Shown piece by piece: positions 1-9,024 of a DNA stretch of 64,000 nt. The notes beneath the pieces were generated by a model. That model ran no database searches and had not been told where the DNA came from. It was given only the letters and a program-made list of their open reading frames with translations. This stretch comes from Bythopirellula sp041737835 (GTDB lineage: Bacteria; Planctomycetota; Planctomycetia; Pirellulales; Lacipirellulaceae), in assembly GCA_041737835.1 (NCBI GenBank), contig JBGSQY010000018.1; one strand, given 5' to 3'. The position numbers were made by a program, and so were the translations under genes. Every line of letters starts with the position of its first letter. The first letter of the stretch is position 1.

Positions 1-455
1 GTCATAGCCCGACGGCGGAAGCCGAGGGTTGCCTGCTTATCATCAACGACCGGCCCGACATCGCCGCGGCAGTGCAGTCTGATGGGGTCCATCTGGGCCA
101 AGACGATCTGCCCGTGAAGGCAGCTCGTGAAATCTTGGGGCCACGCAAATTCATCGGCGTATCGACGCACAGCATCGAACAAGCACGCCAAGCCGCTATC
201 GACGGTGCCAACTACATCGGCGTCGGTCCGACTTTTCCGTCGACCACAAAATCGTTTGATGTCTTCCCAGGCACAGCTTTGCTAAAACAAGTTGCCGAAG
301 GGATTTCACTACCCGCGTTCGCGATTGGCGGGATCACGCTTGAGAATCTCCCAGAGGTGCTCGCCACGGGCATCAAGCGCGTGGCGGTGAGTGGAGCGAT
401 CGCGAAAGCTGCGAAGCCGAGTGAAGTCGCCAATCGATTCAGCTCGTGTTTATAA
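1..455 (+). CDS. thiE: thiamine-phosphate synthase, 5' truncated by window
   Basis: The C-terminal 150 residues of ThiE, which joins the pyrimidine (HMP-PP) and thiazole (HET-P) moieties to give thiamine monophosphate. The frame opens at base 3 without a start, so the gene begins outside the window. The segment reads LLIINDRPDIA, then SDGVHLGQDDLPV (the conserved diphosphate/Mg region of the TIM barrel), then IGVGPTFPSTTK and AIGGI, all standard ThiE blocks in the right order. It ends about where the family normally ends. A hairpin-type repeat lies just downstream, before the next gene. Confidence 0.93.
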   Translation, partial: HSPTAEAEGCLLIINDRPDIAAAVQSDGVHLGQDDLPVKAAREILGPRKFIGVSTHSIEQARQAAIDGANYIGVGPTFPSTTKSFDVFPGTALLKQVAEGISLPAFAIGGITLENLPEVLATGIKRVAVSGAIAKAAKPSEVANRFSSCL

Positions 456-461
456 AGATTT

Positions 462-546
462 TAAACGCAAAGTTCGCAAAGTTTACGCAATGATCGCAGA
501 GGACTTTTCTCAGCGATCCTCTGTGTCTTGGCGATCTCTGCGTTTA
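462..546. repeat. intergenic hairpin repeat, AACGCAAAG type
   Basis: The ends TAAACGCAAAG and CTCTGCGTTTA are nearly complementary (10 of 11 positions), enclosing a second imperfect inverted repeat. The wording (CGCAAAG, GCAGAGG) resembles the elements at 1741-1882 and 37934-38026, so it is probably one family of long dispersed hairpins. It lies directly after thiE and could be transcribed as part of its 3' end. Confidence 0.5.
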
Positions 547-555
547 ATCCCCCCA

Positions 556-580
556 CCGCCTGCTGAAGCAGGCTCGCCAG
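556..580 (+). repeat. short palindromic repeat, GCTGAAGC core (copy 1)
   Basis: An intergenic copy of a roughly 23-bp element with core GCCTGCTGAAGCAGGC followed by TCGCC. Close copies lie inside coding sequence at 21780-21802, 46079-46103 and 53391-53412. The core forms a short stem with a GAA-type loop. Confidence 0.55.
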
Positions 581-653
581 CTCAAGTGTTCGTGCGGTAT
601 CATGAATTGCTTAATCATCTGATCCCTGAACTCTCGCCCCTGACCTCTCCCTT

Positions 654-1736
654 ATGCTTCACGCCATCATTATGGCCGGTGGTACCGGCACCCGTTTTTG
701 GCCCGCCAGCCGTGCCGCGAGTCCCAAGCAATTGCTTTCGCTCGTAGGCAAGGCGACGATGATCCGCCAAACCTATGACCGCCTTGATGGTTTGGTTGCG
801 CCCGAGCAGGCGATGATCGTCACCAATCGGCAACTCGTCGATCCGATCAAACAGCAGCTCCCCGAACTCCCCGCCGAGCAGATCGTCGGCGAACCCTGCA
901 AGCGCGATACGGCTCCGTGCATTGGGCTGGCCGCCTTGCTGGTGAGCCGCAACGATCCCGATGCCACGATGGTCGTCATGCCGGCGGATCACGTGATACG
1001 CTCCGGCGATCGCTTTCAGGCCGCCGTGCGTCAGGCTATTGAGCTCGTTGAAAAGAAGCCGGGCCGCATCGTCACGTTCGGAATTCAACCCACCTACGCG
1101 GCGGAAATTTTTGGCTACATCCAACGGGGCGCGGCCATCGACATGCGGGGCGACGCCGCTCCCACTTACATTGTGAAGCGATTCCGTGAAAAGCCCAACG
1201 CCGCCACTGCCGCCGAGTATGTCGGCTCGGGCGATTTCTTTTGGAACTCCGGCATCTTTATCTGGAAGGCAAAAACGATTCTCGACGCTTTGGCCGAACG
1301 GCAGCCGCTGATCCTTGAGCACCTAAAAAAGATCGTGGCCGCTTGGGGCACCGACAAGCAGCAGCAAGTCTTCAACGAAGAGTTTTCGGCCATCGAAGGG
1401 ATTTCCATCGATTACGCCGTCATGGAGCATGCTCAAGACGTGGCCGTGATCGTTGCCCCCTACGACTGGGACGACCTGGGGAGTTGGCTGTCGCTCGCAC
1501 GACTGTTGGGAACCGACAAGGATGAGAACACCATCGTCGGCAAGCACCTCGGCATGAACACCAAGGGCACAATCATTCGCACGACCGACGACCACTTGGT
1601 CGTGACGCTTGGGCTGAAGGACATGCTCATTGTCCACACACCCGATGCGACGCTGGTGGCCAATAAAAACGATGAGGAGTCGATCCGCAATATTGTGAAG
1701 CAACTCGAAATGCGTGGCATGACGGAATACTTGTAA
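654..1736 (+). CDS. manC: mannose-1-phosphate guanylyltransferase
   Basis: Converts mannose-1-phosphate and GTP to GDP-mannose, a precursor of surface polysaccharides. The 360-residue protein is the short, single-domain form without the C-terminal phosphomannose isomerase domain of bifunctional enzymes. Motifs visible are AGGTGTRFWPASR with SPKQLL (nucleotide binding, residues 8-30), GYIQRG, NSGIFIWKA, SIDYAVMEHA and DDLGSW. The start ATG at 654 gives the expected MLHAIIMAGG N-terminus. It stands alone between two hairpin repeats, so it is probably its own transcription unit. The gene symbol follows the reaction; manC or gmp naming varies. Confidence 0.93.
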   Translation: MLHAIIMAGGTGTRFWPASRAASPKQLLSLVGKATMIRQTYDRLDGLVAPEQAMIVTNRQLVDPIKQQLPELPAEQIVGEPCKRDTAPCIGLAALLVSRNDPDATMVVMPADHVIRSGDRFQAAVRQAIELVEKKPGRIVTFGIQPTYAAEIFGYIQRGAAIDMRGDAAPTYIVKRFREKPNAATAAEYVGSGDFFWNSGIFIWKAKTILDALAERQPLILEHLKKIVAAWGTDKQQQVFNEEFSAIEGISIDYAVMEHAQDVAVIVAPYDWDDLGSWLSLARLLGTDKDENTIVGKHLGMNTKGTIIRTTDDHLVVTLGLKDMLIVHTPDATLVANKNDEESIRNIVKQLEMRGMTEYL

Positions 1737-1740
1737 GAGT

Positions 1741-1882
1741 TTTACAGGAGGAAGGAGAGGGAGCAGAGCAATAATGAAAAATGCAAAAGTAAGAATTTCT
1801 AAATAATTTACTTCTTACATTTGCGAAACTCTGCACCTTTGCGTTTAGAAATTCTCTGCTAACTCTGCTTCCTCCTGTAAAA
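1741..1882. repeat. long intergenic inverted repeat
   Basis: TTTTACAGGAGGAAG at 1741-1755 is the exact reverse complement of 1868-1882, a 15-bp perfect stem enclosing about 112 bases with further AACGCAAAG-like words (for example CTTTGCGTTT). It fills almost the whole space between manC and ruvX. It may act as a bidirectional terminator or mRNA-stabilising hairpin, but no clean U-run follows. Confidence 0.6.
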
Positions 1883-1889
1883 TCAATTC

Positions 1890-2342
1890 ATGGCACTTTC
1901 TGGACGCATCGCAGGGATCGACTATGGCACCGTGCGGATCGGCATTGCTACCGCCGACCTCGACGTCGGAATCGCCTCGCCGTACGAAACCTACAATCGC
2001 CGTAGCCCCGCGCTCGATGCCGAATACTTTCGTACGCTCGCTAGAGAAGAACGGCTTCTGAAGTTCGTGGTGGGCTTACCAGTCCATACCAGCGGCCACG
2101 ACAGCCAGAAATCGCAGGAGGCACGGCAGTTCGGCAATTGGCTCGCCGAGCTTACGCAACTCCCCGTGGAATACTTCGACGAGCGCTATACATCGCTGGA
2201 AGCCGAACAGATTCTCAGCCAGGCCAACTTCACCAAGAAACGCCGCAAGGCGCGAATCGATCAACTCGCCGCGCAGATCATGCTCACGGCCTATTTGGAA
2301 GCCGGCGCTCGTGGGCAAATTTCTCTCGAAGGACTTGATTAG
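1890..2342 (+). CDS. ruvX: RuvX/YqgF family putative pre-16S rRNA nuclease
   Basis: A 150-residue RNase H-fold protein of the YqgF family, in which E. coli YqgF processes the 5' end of 16S rRNA. The motifs GIDYGTVRIGIA (first catalytic Asp, about residue 10), FVVGLPVH, YFDERYTSLEAEQIL and IDQLAAQIMLTAYLE (last catalytic Asp) are all present and in order, so the enzyme looks intact. The length is typical. It starts 7 bases after the long inverted repeat. Confidence 0.93.
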   Translation: MALSGRIAGIDYGTVRIGIATADLDVGIASPYETYNRRSPALDAEYFRTLAREERLLKFVVGLPVHTSGHDSQKSQEARQFGNWLAELTQLPVEYFDERYTSLEAEQILSQANFTKKRRKARIDQLAAQIMLTAYLEAGARGQISLEGLD

Positions 2343-2372
2343 CTGCGATGCTAAGTATCGCAGCTCCCGAAA

Positions 2373-3284
2373 ATGAACCAAACTCGTATTCTCATCGGCT
2401 GTGGTTACCTGGGGTCGCGCATCGCAAAACTTTGGCGTGCTGCAGGTGACGATGTGATCGCCACTTCGCGAAGCGGAAAATTGCCACTGGAAATGTTCGA
2501 CGCGGGCGTGTTTCCAGCTCGTGCTGATGTCATTGATCCCGAAACTCTGAAGTGGTTGCCCGTTGCATCGGCATTAACGAGCAACTCATTGGACACACTG
2601 GTTTATTCCGTCGGTTACGATCGCAGCGGCGAAGCCGACATCCACACCGTCTATGCCCAAGGGTTGCAGAATGTTCTCGACGCATTGCCAAGCAATGTGC
2701 AGCGCGTGATCTACATCAGCACCACCGGCGTCTATGGCCCGGCCGATGGCGAATGGGTCGACGAAACAACTCCTTCCAACCCTCAACGTGATGGCGGCAA
2801 GGCCTCACTCGCCGCAGAACAAGTCTTGGCCGCGCATCCGATTGGCAAGCGATCGCTCATCTTGCGACTCGCCGGAATTTATGGGCCGGGAAGAGTTCCC
2901 TATCTCGACAAACTCCGCGCGGGTGAATCGCTCGACGTGCCGAGCGAAGGTTGGCTTAATCTGATTCACGTCGACGATGCGGCAGCGATTGCCGTGGCCC
3001 TCGGTGAATGGGCGACTGCAAATCCGATTACCAGCGGCCCGGAAATCTTTTGTGTGAGCGACGGCCAACCTGTTGTGCGTGGCGACCATTACCGCGAAAT
3101 CGCGCGGCTGATCGGCGTCAGCGAGCCACACTTTGTCGCGCCTGATTCCAATACTCCGGCGGCTCAACGTGCCCTCGCCGACAAGCGAATTTCTAATCGC
3201 AAATTGCTGAGCACTATCCCCATCAAATTGCGTTATCCCAACTCGCGGGCAGGTCTGGCGGCGATTCTCGGGAAGTCCACTTAG
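2373..3284 (+). CDS. NAD(P)-dependent epimerase/dehydratase (YeeZ-like SDR)
   Basis: An extended short-chain dehydrogenase-like protein of 303 residues. An N-terminal Rossmann motif GCGYLGSRIA binds the nucleotide. The middle carries YISTTGVYGPADGEWVDE, the SSTGVYG-type block seen in YeeZ-like proteins, followed by LAGIYGPGR and a C-terminal region with LIHVDDAA. The substrate is unknown; a nucleotide sugar is the usual guess for the extended SDR class, but nothing here fixes it. The gene lies 30 bases after ruvX and may be cotranscribed with it. Confidence 0.8.
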   Translation: MNQTRILIGCGYLGSRIAKLWRAAGDDVIATSRSGKLPLEMFDAGVFPARADVIDPETLKWLPVASALTSNSLDTLVYSVGYDRSGEADIHTVYAQGLQNVLDALPSNVQRVIYISTTGVYGPADGEWVDETTPSNPQRDGGKASLAAEQVLAAHPIGKRSLILRLAGIYGPGRVPYLDKLRAGESLDVPSEGWLNLIHVDDAAAIAVALGEWATANPITSGPEIFCVSDGQPVVRGDHYREIARLIGVSEPHFVAPDSNTPAAQRALADKRISNRKLLSTIPIKLRYPNSRAGLAAILGKST

Positions 3285-3467
3285 AAACTCGTTTATTGAG
3301 AATGATTATCGTTTAGCGATGGTTAATTCCGCAATTCTTGGGCGGTTGCATACTCTGTGGGGCGGCCTTTAGAATCCCAGTGGCGATTAGCGGTGATCGC
3401 TCGGTTTGTTTCTGTGCGCAGAGACCCCGCTTGGCCCCTGCGATTTTCCTTGATCTGGCTGTCGACC

Positions 3468-4250
3468 ATGCTTGAACGGACCCCGCTGTTCCCCAACGTC
3501 ATCGAGCTTAACCATCAGGCCCGCCGCCGCATAAGCTGCTGCGTCTACCTGATTTACGATGAAAATGAGTGGGTGCTCTTCGACATCGGCTACGAAGACG
3601 CGGTCGACGATTGTATCGATCTGATTCGCGAACTCGACTTTCCGTTCAGCAAGTGCAAAACGCTGATCGCCTCGCACGCCGACGTCGACCACATTCAAGG
3701 GCTTTCCAAAGCCAAGCAGATCCTCAAAACAACCGTGACGGCTCATCCTTTGTCGGCCCCGCATCTGGAAGTGGGCGACAAGGTGGCGACGTTCGCCGAG
3801 ATTTCCGCTCAAAATATCCACATGGAGATGCCCGCCGTTGTGGTGGAGCACAAGGTCAACGACGGCGACATCATCCAAGTCGGCAACCAACAGCTGGAAG
3901 TCTGGCACACCCCTGGGCATACCGATGGCCAATTGTCGTTGCGACTGGGGAACCTGCTGTTCTCCGGCGACAACCTATTCCGGGATGGCTGCGTGGGAGC
4001 GATTGACGCCCATCATGGCAGCAGCATCCCCGATTTCATCAAGTCCTTAACCCGCATTCGCGATAGCGACGTCGAATGGCTGCTCCCCAGCCATGGCCCC
4101 GCTTTCCGCAAAGACAATGCCCTGATCGACAAAACGATCAAGCGCCTGGACGGCTATCTGCACATGGCCGACTTCGGTACCTGCGCGCTCGATTGGCCGC
4201 TGATGGATGAGTGGGAAAGTGAGTTGGTGGCGGGCAAATCGCCAAGCTGA
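3468..4250 (+). CDS. MBL-fold metallo-hydrolase
   Basis: A 260-residue metallo-beta-lactamase fold hydrolase. Zinc-binding motifs are SHADVDH (HxHxDH variant, HADVDH), HTPGHTDGQ, FSGDNLF and LLPSHGPAF. I chose the ATG at 3468 (MLERTPLFPNVIELN) because the longer frame from 3357 adds a basic N-terminus with no family resemblance. Such proteins include glyoxalase II-like and other thioester hydrolases; the substrate cannot be read from the sequence. Confidence 0.82.
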   Translation: MLERTPLFPNVIELNHQARRRISCCVYLIYDENEWVLFDIGYEDAVDDCIDLIRELDFPFSKCKTLIASHADVDHIQGLSKAKQILKTTVTAHPLSAPHLEVGDKVATFAEISAQNIHMEMPAVVVEHKVNDGDIIQVGNQQLEVWHTPGHTDGQLSLRLGNLLFSGDNLFRDGCVGAIDAHHGSSIPDFIKSLTRIRDSDVEWLLPSHGPAFRKDNALIDKTIKRLDGYLHMADFGTCALDWPLMDEWESELVAGKSPS

Positions 4251-4433
4251 GTGGCCAGCTATATTCGCTAGCAGCGCGTACAGCGGTCCACATGTACCAA
4301 TTCTGCCGGTTGTGCCGGATATTCCCTCAACCCGCTCTTCGCCGCCAGCCGATTCTAACTGTGAACACAACTTCGTCACGGCCCGCTTGCCCTGACGCGC
4401 CCGCTACCCGCATACCTTCGAGGGGGGAATTCG

Positions 4434-4763
4434 ATGGTCCGCCGGATCCTATTCGCTATTTGCTGCGCCGGGGCTCTTGCCTGCTGCGTCGCCGACTCCA
4501 ACCAAGCATCGGCCCAGCAAGCTTACGGCCGCTCTTGGGGCCAAACCTACACGACCCAAGATTGGGAACGCTTTTATCACTATCCGTACGTGTACTACCC
4601 CCAAAATTTCTGGGGCAACGAGTACTATCGGAGTGCCGACAGCTTGTATTACCGCTATCCGCCCGAAATGCGAATCCCGGTCTACAACAAGCGGTGGCAC
4701 AACTACTACCCCAATCGCCGCCTCTATCACAGCGGTCATCACTTCATTCTCGACGTGTTTTGA
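4434..4763 (+). CDS. tyrosine-rich small secreted protein
   Basis: 109 residues. A signal peptide is clear: MVRR, a hydrophobic Leu/Ala/Cys core, then ASAQQ as likely signal peptidase I site near residue 28. The mature part of about 81 residues holds around 16 tyrosines plus many Trp, His and Arg, with segments such as RFYHYPYVYYP and NEYYRSADSLYYRYPP, and ends in HFILDVF. No catalytic motif is visible. The GGGGGAATTCG just before the ATG offers a weak ribosome site. I believe related sequences are common in planctomycetes, but their role is unknown to me. Confidence 0.75.
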   Translation: MVRRILFAICCAGALACCVADSNQASAQQAYGRSWGQTYTTQDWERFYHYPYVYYPQNFWGNEYYRSADSLYYRYPPEMRIPVYNKRWHNYYPNRRLYHSGHHFILDVF

Positions 4764-4830
4764 TCGGGTGACGTGTTTGATAGGGTGTAGTCGGCAGCAG
4801 CCGATTCGCACAAGACCCACAGGTTACATG

Positions 4831-6342
4831 TTAAGCCGCAAGCGATCGCTTGCGGCTTAGCGTCGTTAGGCCAATTGCTATAAGCATGAGCCCACTTGGC
4901 TCCGGCACGGCACGAATCGCGGCGAGGGAATCAAGACTCCCCGTGTACTGCCGCTGCCAAGTCAGAAAGTCGCGGCCATCGACGTCGCCATCACCATCGG
5001 CATCGCCGTCCCAATGCTCGACGGTACTCCCCAAACCGTAGCCATTCTGCCAAGCGACTAAGTCCGCGTCGTCGACGTCTCCATCTTCGTCGAAGTCAGC
5101 TGCAGCGGGGTTATCAACACGAATCCATGCGTTGTAGAAGGCGATACCAAAATTCGCCCCCATGTCGCGATAGTACGAAATGGGACGGTTCTTGCCGAAC
5201 TGTGTTTCGAACGTGATATCGACCTCAGCGCCTAACAGCAAGTCTGCAAAGTTGGCGGTCGTCCAACTACTACCCGTCGAATCGGTGTCCAAGATGTTGG
5301 GCTGAATACTTTTGAGCTCGACCCAAAAGTCGGCCAAGTTATCGCCCTGCTCGTATTCGATGAAACCGAAATCATCACCGGGTGATGACGGGATCGTCGA
5401 ATGAAAGTCGATGAACACGTCCAAGTTCCCCGGCGTGGCCACAACGTCGGCCAGCATTGCCTCGCCTGTCGCTTTAACTTCCTGATAGTCTTGCCAAAGA
5501 CTGGGATTCCAGCGACCGTTGGGATCGATGGTAATGTGATCCACGGTGGCTCGGCTCGATCCAGCGAATCGTCCCCCAGGATTCAAAACCGGATAGCAAA
5601 GGAATTCCGCATCCTGACGAAGCCGCGCCGCGCGGGGATCATCGGAGATCAACCAGTTGATTAAGCCTTCGTAGGTATAAGTGCCAAGTGACTCGCCGGC
5701 GTGAAGTCCGCTCGAAAGCATGACTTTTCGCTTGGCTTCAAGTAGTGAATCCGTCGCGGGGTCGGTGATTCGATAGCCGAACACGTTGCGTGTAGGGACC
5801 AGTCGGCCAATGTCGTCCACGGCAACTGAGGATTGGCCCAGTATGCCATTCTCATCGGCCGATGCCGTCGGCGCGGCCCAAGGTGAAGTGAGCACTTCAG
5901 CGGTATGATCGACCGAACGGCCATAAGAGTACGGTTGCGCATACGCCACAAACACATTGTTACTAGCAAACGGCATGCTATTGGAAAATGTGTAGAGATT
6001 ACCCGAGCGTTGGTTGTTGTCGAAGAAGAACCAGTTCTCGTTGTCGTAAGAATAAACCATCTTGTGGTTGGTGAGGGCAGAGTTTCCACCCGCGAAGGCC
6101 TGATTGACCGAAAATACAGGCTGTGCCCCGGCAACGCCTTCCGCTTCAAAATACATCCACCGCCAGCCCGTGCTGGTGAGATAGTTAGTTCGGCCAGTCA
6201 ATTGAATGTTGCTGAGATTACCGCTCCAACTTGCGAGCGATGCGTGATCAAAATCACTATAGATATTGAGCGCTGCATGACTTGTTGTGGACCAACAAGC
6301 GGAAAGCAGGCACATGATCAAAGAAACTTGGTATCGCATCAT
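4831..6342 (-). CDS. secreted M14-type carboxypeptidase with dockerin and PEP-CTERM
   Basis: 503 residues. A signal peptide (about 1-23) is followed by an N-terminal domain resembling that of cytosolic-type M14 carboxypeptidases, then a zinc peptidase core: HAGE (HxxE, about residue 215), FIDFHS (third ligand) and FETQFG (probable catalytic Glu). A two-part dockerin-like calcium region (DFDEDGDVDDADL and DADGDGDVDGRDF) follows, and a PEP-CTERM sorting tail (AVPEPS, hydrophobic helix, RKR). The start ATG at 6342 overlaps the stop of the upstream gene as ATGA, indicating translational coupling. The final residues SLAA and the TAA stop lie inside a perfect 28-bp palindrome. Confidence 0.82.
   Translation of the reverse strand: MMRYQVSLIMCLLSACWSTTSHAALNIYSDFDHASLASWSGNLSNIQLTGRTNYLTSTGWRWMYFEAEGVAGAQPVFSVNQAFAGGNSALTNHKMVYSYDNENWFFFDNNQRSGNLYTFSNSMPFASNNVFVAYAQPYSYGRSVDHTAEVLTSPWAAPTASADENGILGQSSVAVDDIGRLVPTRNVFGYRITDPATDSLLEAKRKVMLSSGLHAGESLGTYTYEGLINWLISDDPRAARLRQDAEFLCYPVLNPGGRFAGSSRATVDHITIDPNGRWNPSLWQDYQEVKATGEAMLADVVATPGNLDVFIDFHSTIPSSPGDDFGFIEYEQGDNLADFWVELKSIQPNILDTDSTGSSWTTANFADLLLGAEVDITFETQFGKNRPISYYRDMGANFGIAFYNAWIRVDNPAAADFDEDGDVDDADLVAWQNGYGLGSTVEHWDGDADGDGDVDGRDFLTWQRQYTGSLDSLAAIRAVPEPSGLMLIAIGLTTLSRKRSLAA
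4832..4859. repeat. perfect palindrome, TAAGCCGC family, at gene 3' end
   Basis: 28 bp, perfectly self-complementary; half-site TAAGCCGCAAGCGA. It spans the stop codon of the M14 peptidase gene and encodes its last residues. Related sequences occur at 12957-12973 (lpxB stop) and 28125-28164 (between prsW-like and ruvB). Confidence 0.7.
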
Positions 6343-7499
6343 GATCGTTGGCCCCTTCCAACACACAACCCAACCACCAAAGTTGTCAGGAGTACAAATG
6401 ACGCAGGCTCTGGAACGGCGTGATAATTGCTCGTCAAACTCTCGCTGAGCAATCCTTGGTAAACCCGGACGTTGTCGAACAAACCGAAGGCAAAGTTGGG
6501 ATTCGTCGGACCTGAGGCAAACAAATCGGTCATCATCAATCCGATACCACCTTCAAGATTGACAGGCCGTTCGTAGGTATTGATGCCGTCCGCAGGATTC
6601 TGCTCGATGCTGTTGTCGATTGTCCCCAACACCAACGAGTTACCCGAACGATGGCTTTCTAAGGTTACCTTCACGGTTCCTAAATGGCCGTTCGTGCCGT
6701 TGCCGACGGCATTGGCATCAACTTCCAACGTGACCGTGACCCACTGAAAGCCCAAAGCCCCTGCTGGCTGAGTTCCCGTCGCGTTCGAACCGCTGGTAGC
6801 CGTCGCGAGGTTGAAAGCAGGAAAAAGCGTTTGCAGATTCAGATTGGCATTCGAGTCGGTGTTGTCGTATCCGGCTTGGTTGCTTTGCCCAAACGACGTT
6901 TGGCCGTATTGGCCACTTGTGAGGTCGAGTTCGGACCCATTCTTCACGAGCATGTAGTCGCAGGCACTCCCCGTGCTGCTACAACCGCCACCACCGTCGC
7001 TCGAATACAACACGCCTGCGCCATTCTGGCCCGGCGAAAATGTCCGCTGAGCATCCGCCACAATGAAACCGGCAAGAACGCCGACATGCTCCGTCGTTCC
7101 CGTTTCCGAAGCGTTGGGGGCCCAATTCAACCAGACATCGACCTGCACCGTGTATTGGCTCACAAAGAGAGGGCTCTCATAAACGGCCGCGACTTGATCG
7201 CCGGCAAACTCACCCACAATGTTATCCGCCAATCGCAGGCCTCGCCGTACCGCGTCCCCTGGCTGGCTGTGAGGAGCTTCGGGGATACCGAAGGCGGCGT
7301 AATTGAATCCGAAGTCGGCTTCGCTGATATCATTCGGACTCGGTTTCGCGATACCGCCGAAATGTGAATACTTCCACCCCGTGCCAGTCGACAGGTCATC
7401 CGAGAAAAGAAGCGCCTGCGCATGGGCTGCGACTCCCAACCAACTCGCCGCCACAAGACCGGCCAGCAATCGCAATGAACATGCAAACAATCGGCTCAT
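6339..7499 (-). CDS. PEP-CTERM exported protein, lectin-like
   Basis: 386 residues from the ATG at 7499 (MSRLFACSLRLLAG), chosen because it gives a normal signal peptide ending near VAAHAQA; the longer frame adds a basic leader. The C-terminus reads HAVPEPASF, a hydrophobic stretch and GRGQRS, a PEP-CTERM exosortase tail. The body contains FSDDLSTGTGW and repeated beta-strand-like stretches ending in FDNVRVYQG, as in concanavalin-like extracellular domains. No catalytic residues recognised. It is the upstream partner of the M14 peptidase and shares a 4-base overlap with it. Confidence 0.75.
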   Translation of the reverse strand: MSRLFACSLRLLAGLVAASWLGVAAHAQALLFSDDLSTGTGWKYSHFGGIAKPSPNDISEADFGFNYAAFGIPEAPHSQPGDAVRRGLRLADNIVGEFAGDQVAAVYESPLFVSQYTVQVDVWLNWAPNASETGTTEHVGVLAGFIVADAQRTFSPGQNGAGVLYSSDGGGGCSSTGSACDYMLVKNGSELDLTSGQYGQTSFGQSNQAGYDNTDSNANLNLQTLFPAFNLATATSGSNATGTQPAGALGFQWVTVTLEVDANAVGNGTNGHLGTVKVTLESHRSGNSLVLGTIDNSIEQNPADGINTYERPVNLEGGIGLMMTDLFASGPTNPNFAFGLFDNVRVYQGLLSESLTSNYHAVPEPASFVLLTTLVVGLCVGRGQRS

Positions 7500-7666
7500 G
7501 GCAAGTCGCAATTTAACTCTGTTTCCGATTCCAAAAGCCCAACAGGCAGCCAATTACCAGCCTAATCGCGCTCTGGGAAACTTGCGAGCGAATCACAACG
7601 AAACTACGCCAATCCACTAGGATTTGCGTTTGCGAAAGAATGCCCTGCGCGAGAGCGAGGACTAAC

Positions 7667-8899
7667 TTAAGGATTGATTGCCAATCGTCGGTAAACTTCC
7701 ACACCGCGTTCGAGTTCCGCCACGGAAATCCACTCGTCCTCGGTGTGAGCTTGAGCGATGCTCCCCGGGCCGATTACCACCGTGGGAATTCCAACTGCCG
7801 CAAAGACCCACGCATCGGTCCCATAGGGAACACCAACAATATCACTTGCACGGCCATCAAAGCTTGCCAAGTGAGCGACTTGCTTCGCCCACTGTTGATT
7901 CTCGCCTGCCTGCATCCCGCGGCTTTGATTCCAAGGGGCTTCGTGTTCGACAACGACGTCAGCATTAACGTGATCGGAAATATATTCAACGAGTTCTTGT
8001 TGCGCGTCACTGGGAACTTCGCCAGGCATGAGCCGGCGATCAATGTCAATCACTGCATGATCGGGCACTACATTGGCACCCGTGCCGCCATGAATCGTAT
8101 TCACCGACACCGTCGGTCGACCGCACAAACAATCGGCTCCGCGATGCGTTAATACTTCACGATCAAAGCCACGAATCGCCGCGATCACATCCGTCATCGC
8201 ATAGATGGCATTCTTGCCTTGTTGGGGCTGAGACGAATGCGCGGCACGTCCACGGGTATGGCACCGCCAGCGCACAATTCCTTTGTGCGTGACCACGACC
8301 GCGAACTCCGTAGGCTCGGCAACGATGGCGCGCTCAGGACGCAATTCGCGCAGTTCTTCCAGCGACAATGTGCCCCGGACTTTCTCCTGATCAACTCGTG
8401 GGAAAACTTCCGCGTCACCGGGTCGCGTCCAGAGTCGTGCCAAGGCCTTCGCGCCTGTGAAGCCGCACTCCTCATTGACTGTTAATGCGAGCAGAATTGT
8501 GCCACTGCGAGCTTCAGCTGTTGCTAGGGCCGTCAGCATGGCTGCCATGCCCCCTTTCACGTCGCACGCACCACGGCCATAAATACGGCCCTCACGCTCT
8601 GTGCTACCGCAGGGATCTACGGTCATCCCCGCCACACCCACGGTATCCTGATGAACTTCCCACAGCGTAACTGGCAGTTCCGGGCTTCCGGACGGAGCGG
8701 GTATGAGGACAATAAGGTTCTCACGCCCCGAATGAACTTCCTGCCGCAGCCATCGCCAACCTTGCTCGGCTACCCATTTTTCCAAGAAATCGGTCAGCCG
8801 CCCCTCGCCCACCCAGCTCGGGTCCTTGGCTCCAAACACCGGGTTGACGGTGGGAATCGCCAGCAGAATTTGCAGTAAGTCTTTTACATTCATGGACAT
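7667..8899 (-). CDS. M20 family metallopeptidase (ArgE/DapE-like)
   Basis: About 410 residues. The M20 zinc peptidase motifs are in order: VHQDTV (HxD), GRGACDVKGG (bridging Asp), NEECGFTGA (catalytic Glu pair), AEPTEF and the C-terminal GPGSIAQAHTEDEW histidine. This is the acetylornithine deacetylase/succinyl-diaminopimelate desuccinylase group, but no neighbour points to arginine or lysine synthesis, so the substrate is open. The start is either 8899 (MSMNVKDLL) or 8893; the longer frame to 8983 is not family-like. Confidence 0.88.
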   Translation of the reverse strand: MSMNVKDLLQILLAIPTVNPVFGAKDPSWVGEGRLTDFLEKWVAEQGWRWLRQEVHSGRENLIVLIPAPSGSPELPVTLWEVHQDTVGVAGMTVDPCGSTEREGRIYGRGACDVKGGMAAMLTALATAEARSGTILLALTVNEECGFTGAKALARLWTRPGDAEVFPRVDQEKVRGTLSLEELRELRPERAIVAEPTEFAVVVTHKGIVRWRCHTRGRAAHSSQPQQGKNAIYAMTDVIAAIRGFDREVLTHRGADCLCGRPTVSVNTIHGGTGANVVPDHAVIDIDRRLMPGEVPSDAQQELVEYISDHVNADVVVEHEAPWNQSRGMQAGENQQWAKQVAHLASFDGRASDIVGVPYGTDAWVFAAVGIPTVVIGPGSIAQAHTEDEWISVAELERGVEVYRRLAINP

Positions 8900-8989
8900 A
8901 AATCTATGGCTTGCCTTCCGGGCTTGGCCACTATGGTAGCCGATCTCCACCCCGTTTCTCGAAATTTTCAGAAGATTCTGCAAAAGTGT

Positions 8990-9018
8990 TTGATTAAACG
9001 GTAAGGGGACGCTAGAAT
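8990..9018 (+). promoter_or_regulatory. sigma-70-type promoter of predicted small RNA
   Basis: TTGATT at 8990-8995 and TAGAAT at 9013-9018 with exactly 17 bases between. Transcription would begin near 9025, just before the first hairpin. Confidence 0.5.
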
Positions 9019-9024
9019 CGGGCT

